A stretch of 64,000 nt of DNA from Pirellulales bacterium (GTDB taxonomy: Bacteria > Planctomycetota > Planctomycetia > Pirellulales > Lacipirellulaceae): NCBI GenBank assembly GCA_022841705.1, contig JALHQZ010000003.1, positions 124,001 to 188,000 on the forward strand. The letters run 5' to 3'. The position numbers and the translations under genes are program-made. The notes under the pieces are model-generated. The model did no database searches, was not told the DNA's origin, and worked only from the letters and a program-made list of their open reading frames with translations. This document shows, piece by piece, positions 8,156-17,969 of this stretch. Positions within the stretch are counted from its first letter, which is position 1. Each line of letters starts with the position of its first letter.

Positions 8156-9069
8156 TACACAGTCTCCCTTGGTTGAGTGTCGTAAAAAGTAACCGCAACA
8201 ATTCGCCCGATTCGGCGTCCCCCCAGCAATATGAGCGCGCTCGCCGCCAGGATGAGCGCGGATGATTCAGGAACACTGGCCGCGGGCACGCCCGGGAGCG
8301 CGTCACGCCAAACCGTGTAGTCGGCAGCATCAACGACGCCATTCGTATTGCCGTCGGCGAAGTTCGGGGCCGCCGAGCCGAAGCTCGTTTGCCAGACGGA
8401 GTAGTCGGCAGCCGAGATGAGCCCGTCGTCGTTGTAGTCGCCCAGGGCTCGTGCGGCGCGCAAGCGAATGTTGTCGAGTTCCAACGTGGCGAGCACTGGT
8501 TCGCCCCCACTGGAAGGGGGATCGGGATCGTGACGAAACATCACCTGCACTACGCCGCTAAGGAGTTCATTGTGGGCGCCGGTTCCCAAAACCTGAGTGA
8601 GATCGGCGGCGGCCAGTGAGAACGTGTACGGTCGCCACACATTGTCCGCGGCAATTGTGGTGGCAAGCGTCGAAGTCCAGCGATTACCGGTGGACGTAGG
8701 ACCAAACAGCACCAGCCGCAGAGCGATCGGTTCAGAACCAATGGTATTACGGGCGTCGAGCGTGATGCGGGCGGCGCTAACCGCGTTAAAGTTGCCGGTC
8801 CATTCCGGCAGGGCGTTATGAACCGCTAGATTCGCGCCCGGCGATTGAAATTGCAGGTAGGCGTCGCCAGCACCGGCAGGTCCGCCAGTCCCCACGCGCT
8901 GCACCGTCTGTCCCCCCGCTCCGCCGCCACCCCAGCCGGAGGTTCCAGCGGGCGTAAAATCGTCGCGATGGAGTGTCGCCGCACCCGCCGCGCCGGCCTG
9001 GAACAACAGACTCGGCGCGACGAGCAACAGAGCGAGGAATCGGAAGTGGCGTTCCAGAGGATAAATCAC
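8155..9069 (-). CDS. Secreted protein with dockerin-like repeats and PEP-CTERM anchor
   Basis: A GTG start at 9069 is preferred over an upstream TTG (9090). It has GGAG upstream at usable spacing and makes a GTGA overlap with the preceding gene's stop. The 304-residue product has a signal peptide, a beta-rich domain of unknown type (about 35-200), then two EF-hand-like dockerin repeats, GDYNDDGLISAADYSVWQ and DGNTNGVVDAADYTVWRD. A PEP-CTERM-like VPESSALILAASALILLGGRR follows. The tail after the arginines is about 15 residues longer than usual. The ligand of the beta domain is not recognisable. Confidence 0.8.
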   Translation of the reverse strand: MIYPLERHFRFLALLLVAPSLLFQAGAAGAATLHRDDFTPAGTSGWGGGGAGGQTVQRVGTGGPAGAGDAYLQFQSPGANLAVHNALPEWTGNFNAVSAARITLDARNTIGSEPIALRLVLFGPTSTGNRWTSTLATTIAADNVWRPYTFSLAAADLTQVLGTGAHNELLSGVVQVMFRHDPDPPSSGGEPVLATLELDNIRLRAARALGDYNDDGLISAADYSVWQTSFGSAAPNFADGNTNGVVDAADYTVWRDALPGVPAASVPESSALILAASALILLGGRRIGRIVAVTFYDTQPRETV

Positions 9070-10491
9070 CAAAACCTGCTCCTGCGGCAAACAACCAAGA
9101 GGGCGGAAATTACGGACAAGAGTAGTACGGACGAGCTAAGTTCGGGAACGGCGATAATTCGATAAATGGCGCCGGTTGGTATTCCGTTCGGGTCCCGTCC
9201 ACTGGCGGCGAGCGCCCGGCGGGTGGCGACGTACGCTTCGCCGTTCTCATCGAGCCCGAACGCCATGATGTACTCGCCAATGGGGTTGCCACCCGTCACG
9301 TCGAGCACCGATAAATTGAACGAGCCGGGCGACGTTTCTTCCAGCCCCAGCAGCGTGCCGTTACCGGGGTTGAATCCGGTGCTGAAGTCGCCGAACAGAT
9401 ACTTGCCCACCAGTTCTGGAAACTCCGACCCGCGATAGACGACTCCCCCCGTCACCGAGATGCCAATCTTGGGGAGTCCATTGTTGACCGAGGCGCGTGT
9501 ATTGGGCGATGGGATCGATCAGAGGCGCGGCGGGGCTCGGCGTCACGGTGGGATCGAAATCAAACGTCCCTTCCTTAATCCGCCAACCGTAGTTGCCCCC
9601 TTTGACGATGAGGTTCACCTCTTCAACGGCACCCTGTCCCACATCGGCCGCGATAAGGCGGTCACCATCGAACGTTGCCCGCCACGGATTGCGCAGGCCG
9701 TAGGCGTAGATTTCTTCCCGCACGCCGGCCACGCCGACGAACGGGTTGTCGGCGGGGATGCCGTACTGGCCACCGGGGCCGTTTGTGCCGCCAACGTCAA
9801 TTCGCAGCACCTTACCAAGCAACTTGCTGCGGTCCTGCGAATTACCCAGCCCGCCGCTGATGGCTGGCGCCACTGTGCCGGGGCCGCCGCCGGTGTGGCC
9901 CGGTTCATTATCGCCCCCGCCGCCGCCATCGCCGGTGGTAATGTAGAGCATGTTATCGGGCCCGAACCCCAAGAAGCCGCCGTTGTGGTTGAACTGCGGC
10001 TTATCGATCGTCAGCAGAATGCGCTCCGAAGTGGGATCCGCCACGTTGCTGCCGGGCGCGGTGACGCGGTACTCGGCGATGACACTTTGGCTATCGACCG
10101 GGTTAACCGGGTCGGTAGGATTTCCGCCGGGTCGGGGGGCGGTGTAGAAGACGTAAAACTTGTCGGCCCCGGTAAGTCCCGCTTGGCCGAAGTTGGGATG
10201 GAAGGCGAGGCCCAAGAGGCCGCGTTCATCAAAGCCGGCGCGCTCGGGAACGAGCTTCGCGGAGAGATCAAGGAACGGCGTCGGCAGCAGCGAACCGCCA
10301 CTGATAATGTTGATCGCCCCGCGCTGATCGTTCACAAAAAGCCGATTCGTCCCATCCCCCGCATTGGTGATGCCCACCGGCGCCACGAGTTGATTTTTTG
10401 TGATTGGCTGGAGCGCCACTTTCGGAAAAGCGGCGTAAGTGACCACGGGCCCTAAACTTAGCACACAAGCGAGCAGCATCGTTCCACGCAT
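9066..10491 (-). pseudogene. PQQ-dependent sugar dehydrogenase (GSDH/sorbosone type), frameshifted, PEP-CTERM
   Basis: Soluble glucose/sorbosone dehydrogenases oxidise sugars in the periplasm with PQQ on a six-bladed propeller. The start at 10491 has AAGGAG eight bases upstream (10500-10505) and a signal peptide. GSDH blocks seen include VAPVGITNAGDGTNRLFVNDQ, FDERGLLGLAFHPNF, NHNGGFLGFGPDNMLYITTGDGGGGGD and EEIYAYGLRNPWRATFD. At about 9491-9503 the match jumps by one base to another frame. That frame continues with GLPKIGISVTGGVVYRG and a PEP-CTERM end (VPELSSSVLLLSVISALL, CRRSR), and stops at 9066 in a GTGA overlap with the next gene. Either a real mutation or a base-calling error. Confidence 0.82.
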
Positions 10492-10618
10492 GAGGTCTTC
10501 TCCTTTCGCCACACGTTACAGTGTCGCCAGCAGGGCAGAGCCTTGCAGAACTTGAGGAAAAGTTTTGCGATTGCGCCGAACCGCCACAACAGCGAAGATC
10601 ATGGCTAAGTGGGAGCGA

Positions 10619-11344
10619 CTACTTCCAGGAGCTGGCGCGCTGCATGAAATCCGCGGCGCGGGATACGGGCCACGGGGTTACTTCATAGAACACGAGGCCT
10701 TCGCGTTCGGTGCGGAAAATGTTGAGGCCCGCGGATTCTGCTCCACGGGGGGCAACTTTAGGTTGATCGGCGGCGAGCGCGTCGACGAACACCATTACCG
10801 GCTTGCCGTCGACTTCGCACAGCATGGCAGTGGTGTCGCGGCTTAAACCACCGGGATAGGAGAGCCCTAGCATCCGACTGCCGGCGGGCATCGTGGCCAG
10901 CGTGAGCGGAACGTTTTGGCGTTCGGCGAAGACATCGCGGAACCGCGCCAGGTCGCGGCATTCGTAGTACGGCTCGAAACCGTCCCCCACCACTTGTTGA
11001 TACACCTCCGCGAGGGGCGTGGGCGTAAAATGCGGTGTGATGGGCGCTACGTTCCGCGGTGACAGCAGGGCCCAGCCGATTGCCGCTGCCGCAGCGAGAC
11101 CGGCGGCAACCAACCAACTTTTCCGCCGAATTAGCGGTTTTGTCGCCACTTCGTGATTCAACAGACCCGCCAATGCTTCGACGTGCGCAGCTGGCGCCGT
11201 GTTCGCGGGAAACTGCCGCCGCAGCGAATCGGCGATGCGGTGATCGAGCGGTGTGTCGAAAGCGTCCACACCTTCGGCCGCTGGCTCGCCAGAGAGGGGC
11301 GCCAAACTCGGATCGGGCGGCAAGTTGGAATTGGAATTCATCAT
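10619..11344 (-). CDS. Membrane partner of an ECF sigma factor (putative anti-sigma factor)
   Basis: A 241-residue protein with a cytoplasmic N-terminal half (an LLNHEVATKP segment before the membrane), one membrane helix at about 76-94 (WLVAAGLAAAAAIGWALL) and an outer domain of about 145 residues with no match I recognise. Its ATG overlaps the stop of the ECF sigma gene by four bases. Gene order, coupling and single-helix topology fit an anti-sigma factor. The HxxxCxxC zinc motif of ZAS anti-sigma factors is not present, so the role is inferred from context. Confidence 0.7.
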   Translation of the reverse strand: MMNSNSNLPPDPSLAPLSGEPAAEGVDAFDTPLDHRIADSLRRQFPANTAPAAHVEALAGLLNHEVATKPLIRRKSWLVAAGLAAAAAIGWALLSPRNVAPITPHFTPTPLAEVYQQVVGDGFEPYYECRDLARFRDVFAERQNVPLTLATMPAGSRMLGLSYPGGLSRDTTAMLCEVDGKPVMVFVDALAADQPKVAPRGAESAGLNIFRTEREGLVFYEVTPWPVSRAADFMQRASSWK

Positions 11345-11946
11345 GAGGAACTGGGCGCCTCCTGCGGGGCCAGTAGTTCGCGGAGCCGCTGTTTGCTGCG
11401 GCAGACGTGGCTCATCGCCGTGCCGGCTGGCATATCCATCAGCGCCGCAATTTCGTCGTAGGCCAAATTTTGCACCTCACGGAGGAGCAAACAGCACCGC
11501 GCTTCGGGGGCCAGCGATTCGAGCGCCGCGAGCACTTCGTCGTCAAACTCCGCTTGATCGGCGAGCAATTCGCCCGTTTGGCGATTAATCGGGCTCTTGG
11601 TTCGCAATGGTTTTCCAATCACTGAGCGGCCAAGTTCCGCCGGCTCCACCGCGTGGGTATGGTGGCCAAAACGTCGGCGGCGATCATTGAGCGCACAATT
11701 TCGCACGGCCGTCGCCAACCATGCGAAAAGCTGCGGGGGCGAATCAAATTGACGTCCTTTCTCGAGGGCGATGCCCACCGCCTGCTGGACCACATCCTCG
11801 GCCCCTTCCGTCTGTCCCAGCACCCCCGCGGCGATGGTTGCGAGTTGGCTGAACATCCGCTGATACTGCGCAGCGAACCCCGCCTCCGGGTTGGGGCCGG
11901 AAATGGGTCTCGAATTTCGACTTGGCTCTTGCGGATTCTTCATCAC
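11341..11946 (-). CDS. RNA polymerase ECF-family sigma factor
   Basis: A 201-residue (or 200, from the adjacent ATG) sigma-70 family protein. Region 2 lies at about 25-95 (FAAQYQRMFSQLATIAAGVLG, EDVVQQAVGIALEKG, AWLATAVRNCALNDRRRR) and region 4 at about 140-195 (LAPEARCCLLLREVQNLAYDE, then a MPAGTAMSHVCRSKQRLRE helix-turn-helix). The insert between them is long. It would direct polymerase to a small regulon, probably including its own operon. A GTG-ATG double start makes the exact N-terminus uncertain. It is coupled to a single-pass membrane protein. Confidence 0.88.
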   Translation of the reverse strand: MMKNPQEPSRNSRPISGPNPEAGFAAQYQRMFSQLATIAAGVLGQTEGAEDVVQQAVGIALEKGRQFDSPPQLFAWLATAVRNCALNDRRRRFGHHTHAVEPAELGRSVIGKPLRTKSPINRQTGELLADQAEFDDEVLAALESLAPEARCCLLLREVQNLAYDEIAALMDMPAGTAMSHVCRSKQRLRELLAPQEAPSSS

Positions 11947-12046
11947 CGCCCACTATACTATGTCTTGAGGCGCCCCGAACCTTGCCCGGTTTGGGAAAAA
12001 TCTGCCGGAACTTTGAATTGGCAAACCAGTCGCGCGGGGGTGAATC

Positions 12047-13015
12047 ATGCCCAAGAGAACACATAACGGCCGAGCGCCAAGCTTTGGAGCAAGGGGCAGC
12101 GGCCGAGGGTTTACACTCATCGAGCTGTTGGTATCGCTAGCGGTCATTGCGCTCTTGGTGGCGCTCTTGTTGCCGGCGATTCAAGCGGCCCGCGAAGCAA
12201 GCCGACGGATGGCGTGCGCGAACAATTTGAAGCAGCTTGCGCTGGCGATTGGACTGTACGAAGGCGTAAACCGCACGCTCCCCGCCGGTCGCGTCGGCTG
12301 CGATGACACGGGCGACAAAATCACTCTGCGAGAATGCCCGGCCGGCCTGTCACCCGACAAGAAGAACGCCGCCAGCGCGTTCGTCACGCTACTGCCAGAG
12401 CTGGAAGAGCAACCGCTGTGCGATGCCCTCGCCGTGGCGAACGGTGGCCTGTGGAACCGCAACGTGAACGACTTGGGATGGTACAGCATCGAGGGCAAAC
12501 GCCGTGGCGTGGCGGAGCGACCCGCGGTGTTTGTGTGCCCTAGTGACATCGCGGCGCCGCTCAGCGAAGTATACCTGCCGGTGATCGCAGCCACCGGCAG
12601 TTATGCGCTGGCGCAAGGTTCGCTGCCGCCCGGCACCCCGAGTGAAGTCATCAAGTTCCGCAATACGGGGCCCTTCCTCTACGTCACGCGAAGGAAGATG
12701 CAGCAGCTTACTGACGGCGCCTCGCAAACGATGCTGCTCGGCGAAGTGACGCTCGCCGATGTGTGGGAATCATCCAACACTTGGACCTACGCCCTCTCGA
12801 CCGCTGATTGCCTTCGCTCGACCGCCAACCCCCTCAACACGCCGCCCGGCGCGGGGGTGATTTTCACCGCGTATAACCGCCAAAACGGCGCCTTCGGCAG
12901 TCACCATCCCGGCGGCGGGCAGTTTGCGTTCGCCGATGGGCATGTCGAGTTCCTCTCCGACTCGATTGATTCGACAATGTATCAAGCGCTCAGCACCATC
13001 GCGGGAGCGGACTGA
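12047..13015 (+). CDS. DUF1559 protein with prepilin leader
   Basis: A planctomycete-type pseudopilin of 322 residues. The leader ends at Gly21, followed by FTLIELLVSLAVIALLVALLLP, with Glu at mature +5. The next segment AIQAAREASRRMACANNLKQLALA is the DUF1559 signature. The C-terminus carries HHPGGGQFAFADGHVEFLSDSID, another family mark (H-x-G-G...FADGH). These proteins are highly multiplied in planctomycetes and their role is unknown. A prepilin peptidase should process it. The stop is immediately followed by the ATG of the next gene, with no gap. Confidence 0.93.
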   Translation: MPKRTHNGRAPSFGARGSGRGFTLIELLVSLAVIALLVALLLPAIQAAREASRRMACANNLKQLALAIGLYEGVNRTLPAGRVGCDDTGDKITLRECPAGLSPDKKNAASAFVTLLPELEEQPLCDALAVANGGLWNRNVNDLGWYSIEGKRRGVAERPAVFVCPSDIAAPLSEVYLPVIAATGSYALAQGSLPPGTPSEVIKFRNTGPFLYVTRRKMQQLTDGASQTMLLGEVTLADVWESSNTWTYALSTADCLRSTANPLNTPPGAGVIFTAYNRQNGAFGSHHPGGGQFAFADGHVEFLSDSIDSTMYQALSTIAGAD

Positions 13016-13903
13016 ATGGCACTCACTCGACGGCAAGTATTGGCAGGCGCAAGCGCGGCGATCGTGGCGGCGCAGTTTCGTGATGTAGTAGCCGCTGAAC
13101 CGACGCCGCCAAACTACCCCGTCGGTGTGTGCGACTGGATGATCCTCAAGCGCCAGCGGCTCGGCGCATTTCCGCTCGCCAAAGAAATCGGCGCCGACGG
13201 CGTGGAAGTGGACATGGGGGGCCTCGGCGATCGCGACACGTTCGATAGCCAACTCGGCAAGCCGGAAGTAAGGGAGCAATTCCTCGCCGCCGCGCGTGAC
13301 AACAACCTCACGATCTGCTCGCTCGCTATGAGCGGCTTCTACGCGCAGTCTTTCGCCGAACGGCCGACCTACAAGCGGATGGTGGGCGATTGCCTCGATA
13401 CTGCCCAAGAACTCGGCGTGAAGGTGGTATTCCTGCCGTTAGGCGTTCGTGGCGATCTTGTGCAGCACCCCGAGATGCGGCCGGCGATTGTCGAAAGGCT
13501 GCGGAAGCTCGCGCCACGCGCTGAAGCGGCCGGCGTAACGATTGGCCTGGAAACCGCGCTCGACGCCGGCGGCGAAGTGGCGCTGCTCGACGAGATTGAT
13601 TCGCCGGCGGTGAAGATTTACTTCAACTTCGCGAACCCTCTGCAAGCGGGCCGCGATCTGCACGCCGAATTGCGGACGCTTGGCGCCGGACGCATCTGTC
13701 AGATTCACGCGACCGATCAAGATGGCGTGCTGCTGGAGCAGAACGAGCGCCTCGACCTCCCCGCCGTCCGGCAAACGCTTTCTGACATCGGCTGGAGCGG
13801 CTGGTTGGTGCTGGAACGCTCGCGCGATGCGAACGATGCGCACAATGTGCGGAAGAACTTTGGGGCGAACGCGGCGTATGTGAAGCGCGTGTTCGGTGGG
13901 TGA
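13016..13903 (+). CDS. Tat-exported sugar phosphate isomerase/epimerase-like TIM-barrel protein
   Basis: A 295-residue AP_endonuc_2/xylose isomerase-like TIM barrel. The N-terminus is a twin-arginine-type signal (TRRQVLAGASAAIVAAQF), so it probably folds in the cytoplasm and is exported. Barrel strands include AKEIGADGVEVDMGG, ELGVKVVFLPLG, AGVTIGLETALDAGG, VKIYFNFANP (with Asn where the family often has Asp) and GRICQIHATDQDG. Late Glu in GWLVLERS fits the metal site. The ATG directly follows the DUF1559 stop. Substrate is unknown. Confidence 0.88.
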   Translation: MALTRRQVLAGASAAIVAAQFRDVVAAEPTPPNYPVGVCDWMILKRQRLGAFPLAKEIGADGVEVDMGGLGDRDTFDSQLGKPEVREQFLAAARDNNLTICSLAMSGFYAQSFAERPTYKRMVGDCLDTAQELGVKVVFLPLGVRGDLVQHPEMRPAIVERLRKLAPRAEAAGVTIGLETALDAGGEVALLDEIDSPAVKIYFNFANPLQAGRDLHAELRTLGAGRICQIHATDQDGVLLEQNERLDLPAVRQTLSDIGWSGWLVLERSRDANDAHNVRKNFGANAAYVKRVFGG

Positions 13904-13940
13904 GCCACAACGCGCTCCGCTAGCGCATGGACTCTGACTC

Positions 13941-15110
13941 TTATCGATTGCGCAGCCGCGGATCAAACGCATCCCGCAGTCCATCGCCCAAAAAGTTGAG
14001 CGCGAAGAGTGTCGCCCCGATCCCCAAACTGGGATACAGAATCAGCCACCAGTACGTGCGGACCGGCGTGATAACGCGAATGCCTTCGTTCGCCAAAAGG
14101 CCCCACGAGACATCCGGCGGTTCCACGCCGAGGCCAAGGAATGACAGGAACGCTTCGAACAAAATCACCCGCGGGATGGTGAGGGTGAGGTACACAATCA
14201 CCACGCTAAACAAGTTCGGCACCAGATGCCGAAAGATGATGCCCGCCTGCGTGACGCCCAGCGAGCGCGCCGCTTCGATGAAGGGTTCGTTCTTCAGCGA
14301 AATCACCTGCCCCCGCACGACGCGGGCCATCGTGAGCCAGTAGATCGCGCCGACCACGAAGTAAAAGATGGTGATGCGGTCGATGCCCCAGCCTTCGAGC
14401 CAATCCTTGATCGAGTCTTCGCTCAAAATGGTCAGCAGAAAAATGACCACGAAGATGAAGGGAATCGAGTAGAGCACGTCCACCGTGCGCATCATCGCGT
14501 CATCCACCCACCCGCCGACGTAGCCTGCCGTGGCGCCCCAGGTGACGCCGATCACTAGCGACACCAGCGTGGCGACTAGGCCCACGACGAGCGAAATTCT
14601 AGCGCCCCAAAACACGCGGCTGAGTACGTCCCGGCCCAGCTCATCCCGTCCACAGAGCGAGTTGAGTTCCCACTTGCCAAAGAGCGCGAGCCGCGTGCGA
14701 ACCATCCAGCGGCTTACCGGGCCGAGCGTGGTGAAGCCGACGCGGCGGTACGGACGCTGCGTGATGGAGCTGAGCGCATCCTTCTTCTGCCGCACGATTT
14801 CGCCGCTTTCGTTCAGCCGGGCATCGGCCAGTTCGCGCCGCGCGGCGGGCAGGCGTTCGGCGGAAGCGGCGAGCTCCGCGGGGTCGAGATCAAACGTCTC
14901 CAACCACAGTGGTGAAGCGGTTGGCCGCGCGAATTGAATTGCCGTGTTATGCCGGTCCGGCGGCTGCAGAGGTAAGAGCGGCGTAAAAATCGCCAGCAGC
15001 ACCACCGTGACGAGCACCCCGAGTGCAATCATCGCCACCCGATTCCGTTTCAAACGCCGCCACGCATCCCGCGTTAGCGAAACACCGGCGGTTGGTTGTT
15101 GATCGGGCAT
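13941..15110 (-). CDS. Oligopeptide/dipeptide ABC transporter permease (OppC type)
   Basis: A 389-residue inner-membrane permease. It has an N-terminal helix with OppC_N-like sequence (RRLKRNRVAMIALGVLVTVVLLAIFTPLL is the region, residues 18-46), then GRDELGRDVLSRVFWGARISL, the usual entry to the BPD_transp_1 domain. The EAA loop is EAARSLGVTQAGIIFRHLVPN. About 90 residues between helix 1 and the GRDELGRD block (charged, Ala/Arg-rich) are extra compared with short OppC proteins. OppB, OppA and ATPase genes are not adjacent in the window, so the partners must be encoded elsewhere. Confidence 0.9.
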   Translation of the reverse strand: MPDQQPTAGVSLTRDAWRRLKRNRVAMIALGVLVTVVLLAIFTPLLPLQPPDRHNTAIQFARPTASPLWLETFDLDPAELAASAERLPAARRELADARLNESGEIVRQKKDALSSITQRPYRRVGFTTLGPVSRWMVRTRLALFGKWELNSLCGRDELGRDVLSRVFWGARISLVVGLVATLVSLVIGVTWGATAGYVGGWVDDAMMRTVDVLYSIPFIFVVIFLLTILSEDSIKDWLEGWGIDRITIFYFVVGAIYWLTMARVVRGQVISLKNEPFIEAARSLGVTQAGIIFRHLVPNLFSVVIVYLTLTIPRVILFEAFLSFLGLGVEPPDVSWGLLANEGIRVITPVRTYWWLILYPSLGIGATLFALNFLGDGLRDAFDPRLRNR

Positions 15111-15128
15111 AAAAATCGGTGGCTCGAA

Positions 15129-16523
<1,395 letters not shown>

Positions 16524-16546
16524 GCTTGAGCTTTGAAAGGAAGATA

Positions 16547-16742
16547 GAACGCGGATTGTCGCGGATGCATCGGATGAACGCGGATAGGAAAGCAACAGAA
16601 CACTAATCGCCACTAATCTTCGCTAATCAGATTAGTGGGAATTAGTGTTGATTAGTGTTCCTCTTCGGTACTTTGTATGGCGACTTCATTCAATCACTTT
16701 TCTCATCCGCGAAAATCCGCCGCATCTGCGTCATCCGCGTTC
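16547..16742. repeat. Nested inverted repeat between asnS and trxB
   Basis: Two palindromes, one inside the other. Outer arms of about 40 bases (16547-16587 and 16702-16742) are imperfect copies built on the word GAACGCGGAT...CGCGGAT. Inner arms (16598-16620 and 16630-16660) are built on CACTAATC units, GAACACTAATC at the left end and GATTAGTGTTC at the right. The right inner arm has one more CACTAATN-type unit than the left. No open frame or terminator T-run belongs to it. Confidence 0.85.
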
Positions 16743-16748
16743 CCATTC

Positions 16749-17795
16749 TTAAAGTCCCTTACCCGCCAGCCAGCGTTCGGCGTCCAACGCGGCCTGGCAG
16801 CCCGAGCCGGCGGCGGTGATGGCTTGGCGGTAGTAGTCGTCGGCCACGTCACCGGCGGCGAAGACGCCCTCCACGCTGGTGTTGGTGCGGAAGGGGACGG
16901 TCCACTGCAGGTACTTCTTCGGAGTCATCGCGAGTTTGCCTTCGAGAAACACCGTGTTCGGCGTGTGGCCAATCGCGACGAACATGCCAGCCGCTTCAAG
17001 CGTGCGCGAGGGTTCACCCACCGTGCTCTTCAGCTTCACACCCGTGACGCCCGCCTTGTCTTCGCCCAGCACCTCTTCAACTTCCGTGTTCCATTGGATG
17101 TTGATCTTCTTGTTGTTGAGCGCTCGGTCCGCCATGATTTTTGACGCCCGCAGCGCGTCGCGGCGGTGGATCATGTAAACTACGCTGGCGAACTTCGAAA
17201 GGTAATCCGCTTCTTCGACTGCCGAGTCCCCGCCGCCAACCACTACCAGCGGCTTGTTGCGGAAGCGCGGCAAGGCGCCGTCGCACACGGCGCACGCGCT
17301 CACGCCGCGGTTTTTGTACTTGTCTTCGGAGGGCAGCCCCAAGTAGTTCGCCCGCGCGCCGGTGGCGATGATCACGGAATGTGCTTCAACCCACTCGCCT
17401 TGGCTCGACCTCAGTCGAAACGGCCGCACATTGAAATCGACTTCCACGATGTCGTCTGTAACGATCCGCGTGCCGAAGTTGGCCGCTTGCTGCCGCATCA
17501 GGTGCATCAGCTCCGGGCCGCTGACGCCCTGCTTATGATGCTGGTCGGCCAGCCAGCTATGCTCCTCCGGCAAGGAAGATTTGAGGTACGCGCTCATGTC
17601 CCCCGCGGGGAAGCCGGCGTAGTTCTCCACTTCGGTGGTGAGCGATAGTTGTCCCAGTGGCAGCGTGCCAAGCTGGCGGTTGTCTTCGGTGATGGCGCCC
17701 TCGAAGCAAAGCGGCTTGAGGTTCGCGCGTGCCGTGTAAATCGCCGCCGACCACCCCGCCGGGCCGCTCCCCACAATCACCACATGCTCTGCCAC
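16749..17795 (-). CDS. trxB: Thioredoxin-disulfide reductase
   Basis: An NADPH- and FAD-dependent enzyme that reduces thioredoxin. In the 348-residue protein the FAD motif GSGPAG is at 9-14, the redox pair is Cys168-Ala-Val-Cys171 in SACAVCDGA, the NADPH-binding [10 protein letters not shown] is at 187-196, and the C-terminal FAD block [23 protein letters not shown] is present. It is about 27 residues longer than the short bacterial enzyme because of an insertion at about 66-92 (between GFPAG and SGPELM). Monocistronic between two inverted repeats. Confidence 0.95.
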   Translation of the reverse strand: MAEHVVIVGSGPAGWSAAIYTARANLKPLCFEGAITEDNRQLGTLPLGQLSLTTEVENYAGFPAGDMSAYLKSSLPEEHSWLADQHHKQGVSGPELMHLMRQQAANFGTRIVTDDIVEVDFNVRPFRLRSSQGEWVEAHSVIIATGARANYLGLPSEDKYKNRGVSACAVCDGALPRFRNKPLVVVGGGDSAVEEADYLSKFASVVYMIHRRDALRASKIMADRALNNKKINIQWNTEVEEVLGEDKAGVTGVKLKSTVGEPSRTLEAAGMFVAIGHTPNTVFLEGKLAMTPKKYLQWTVPFRTNTSVEGVFAAGDVADDYYRQAITAAGSGCQAALDAERWLAGKGL

Positions 17796-17879
17796 GTATC
17801 GCTCCTCGTAAACCGGTGAAATTCTCCGAATGGAGAATTATACGGGTCCGCAGAGGGAGCGTAAACGCGGGGGCGGCCG

Positions 17880-17965
17880 TTGTACGGTGGGCTCCCAGCC
17901 CGTCGCCCGTTATTCGTGCATTGGGGGGTACCCGCAGCGCGACGGGCTAGGAGCCCATCGTACAA
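17880..17965. repeat. Inverted repeat between trxB and fliM
   Basis: Two 27-base arms, 17880-17906 and 17939-17965, match as reverse complements at 25 positions around a 32-base centre. The arm core is GGTGGGCTCCCAGCCCGTCG on the left. The right arm ends four bases before the fliM stop codon, so on the minus strand it would form a long hairpin just after fliM. Related words (ATGGGCT, AGCCCGTCG) recur at 44345-44395. Confidence 0.88.
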
Positions 17966-17969
17966 AGCG

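Noticed and set aside
16547..16742. CRISPR array reading of the repeated words near asnS
   Set aside because: The words occur as inverted copies with no regular spacers and no cas genes are nearby.
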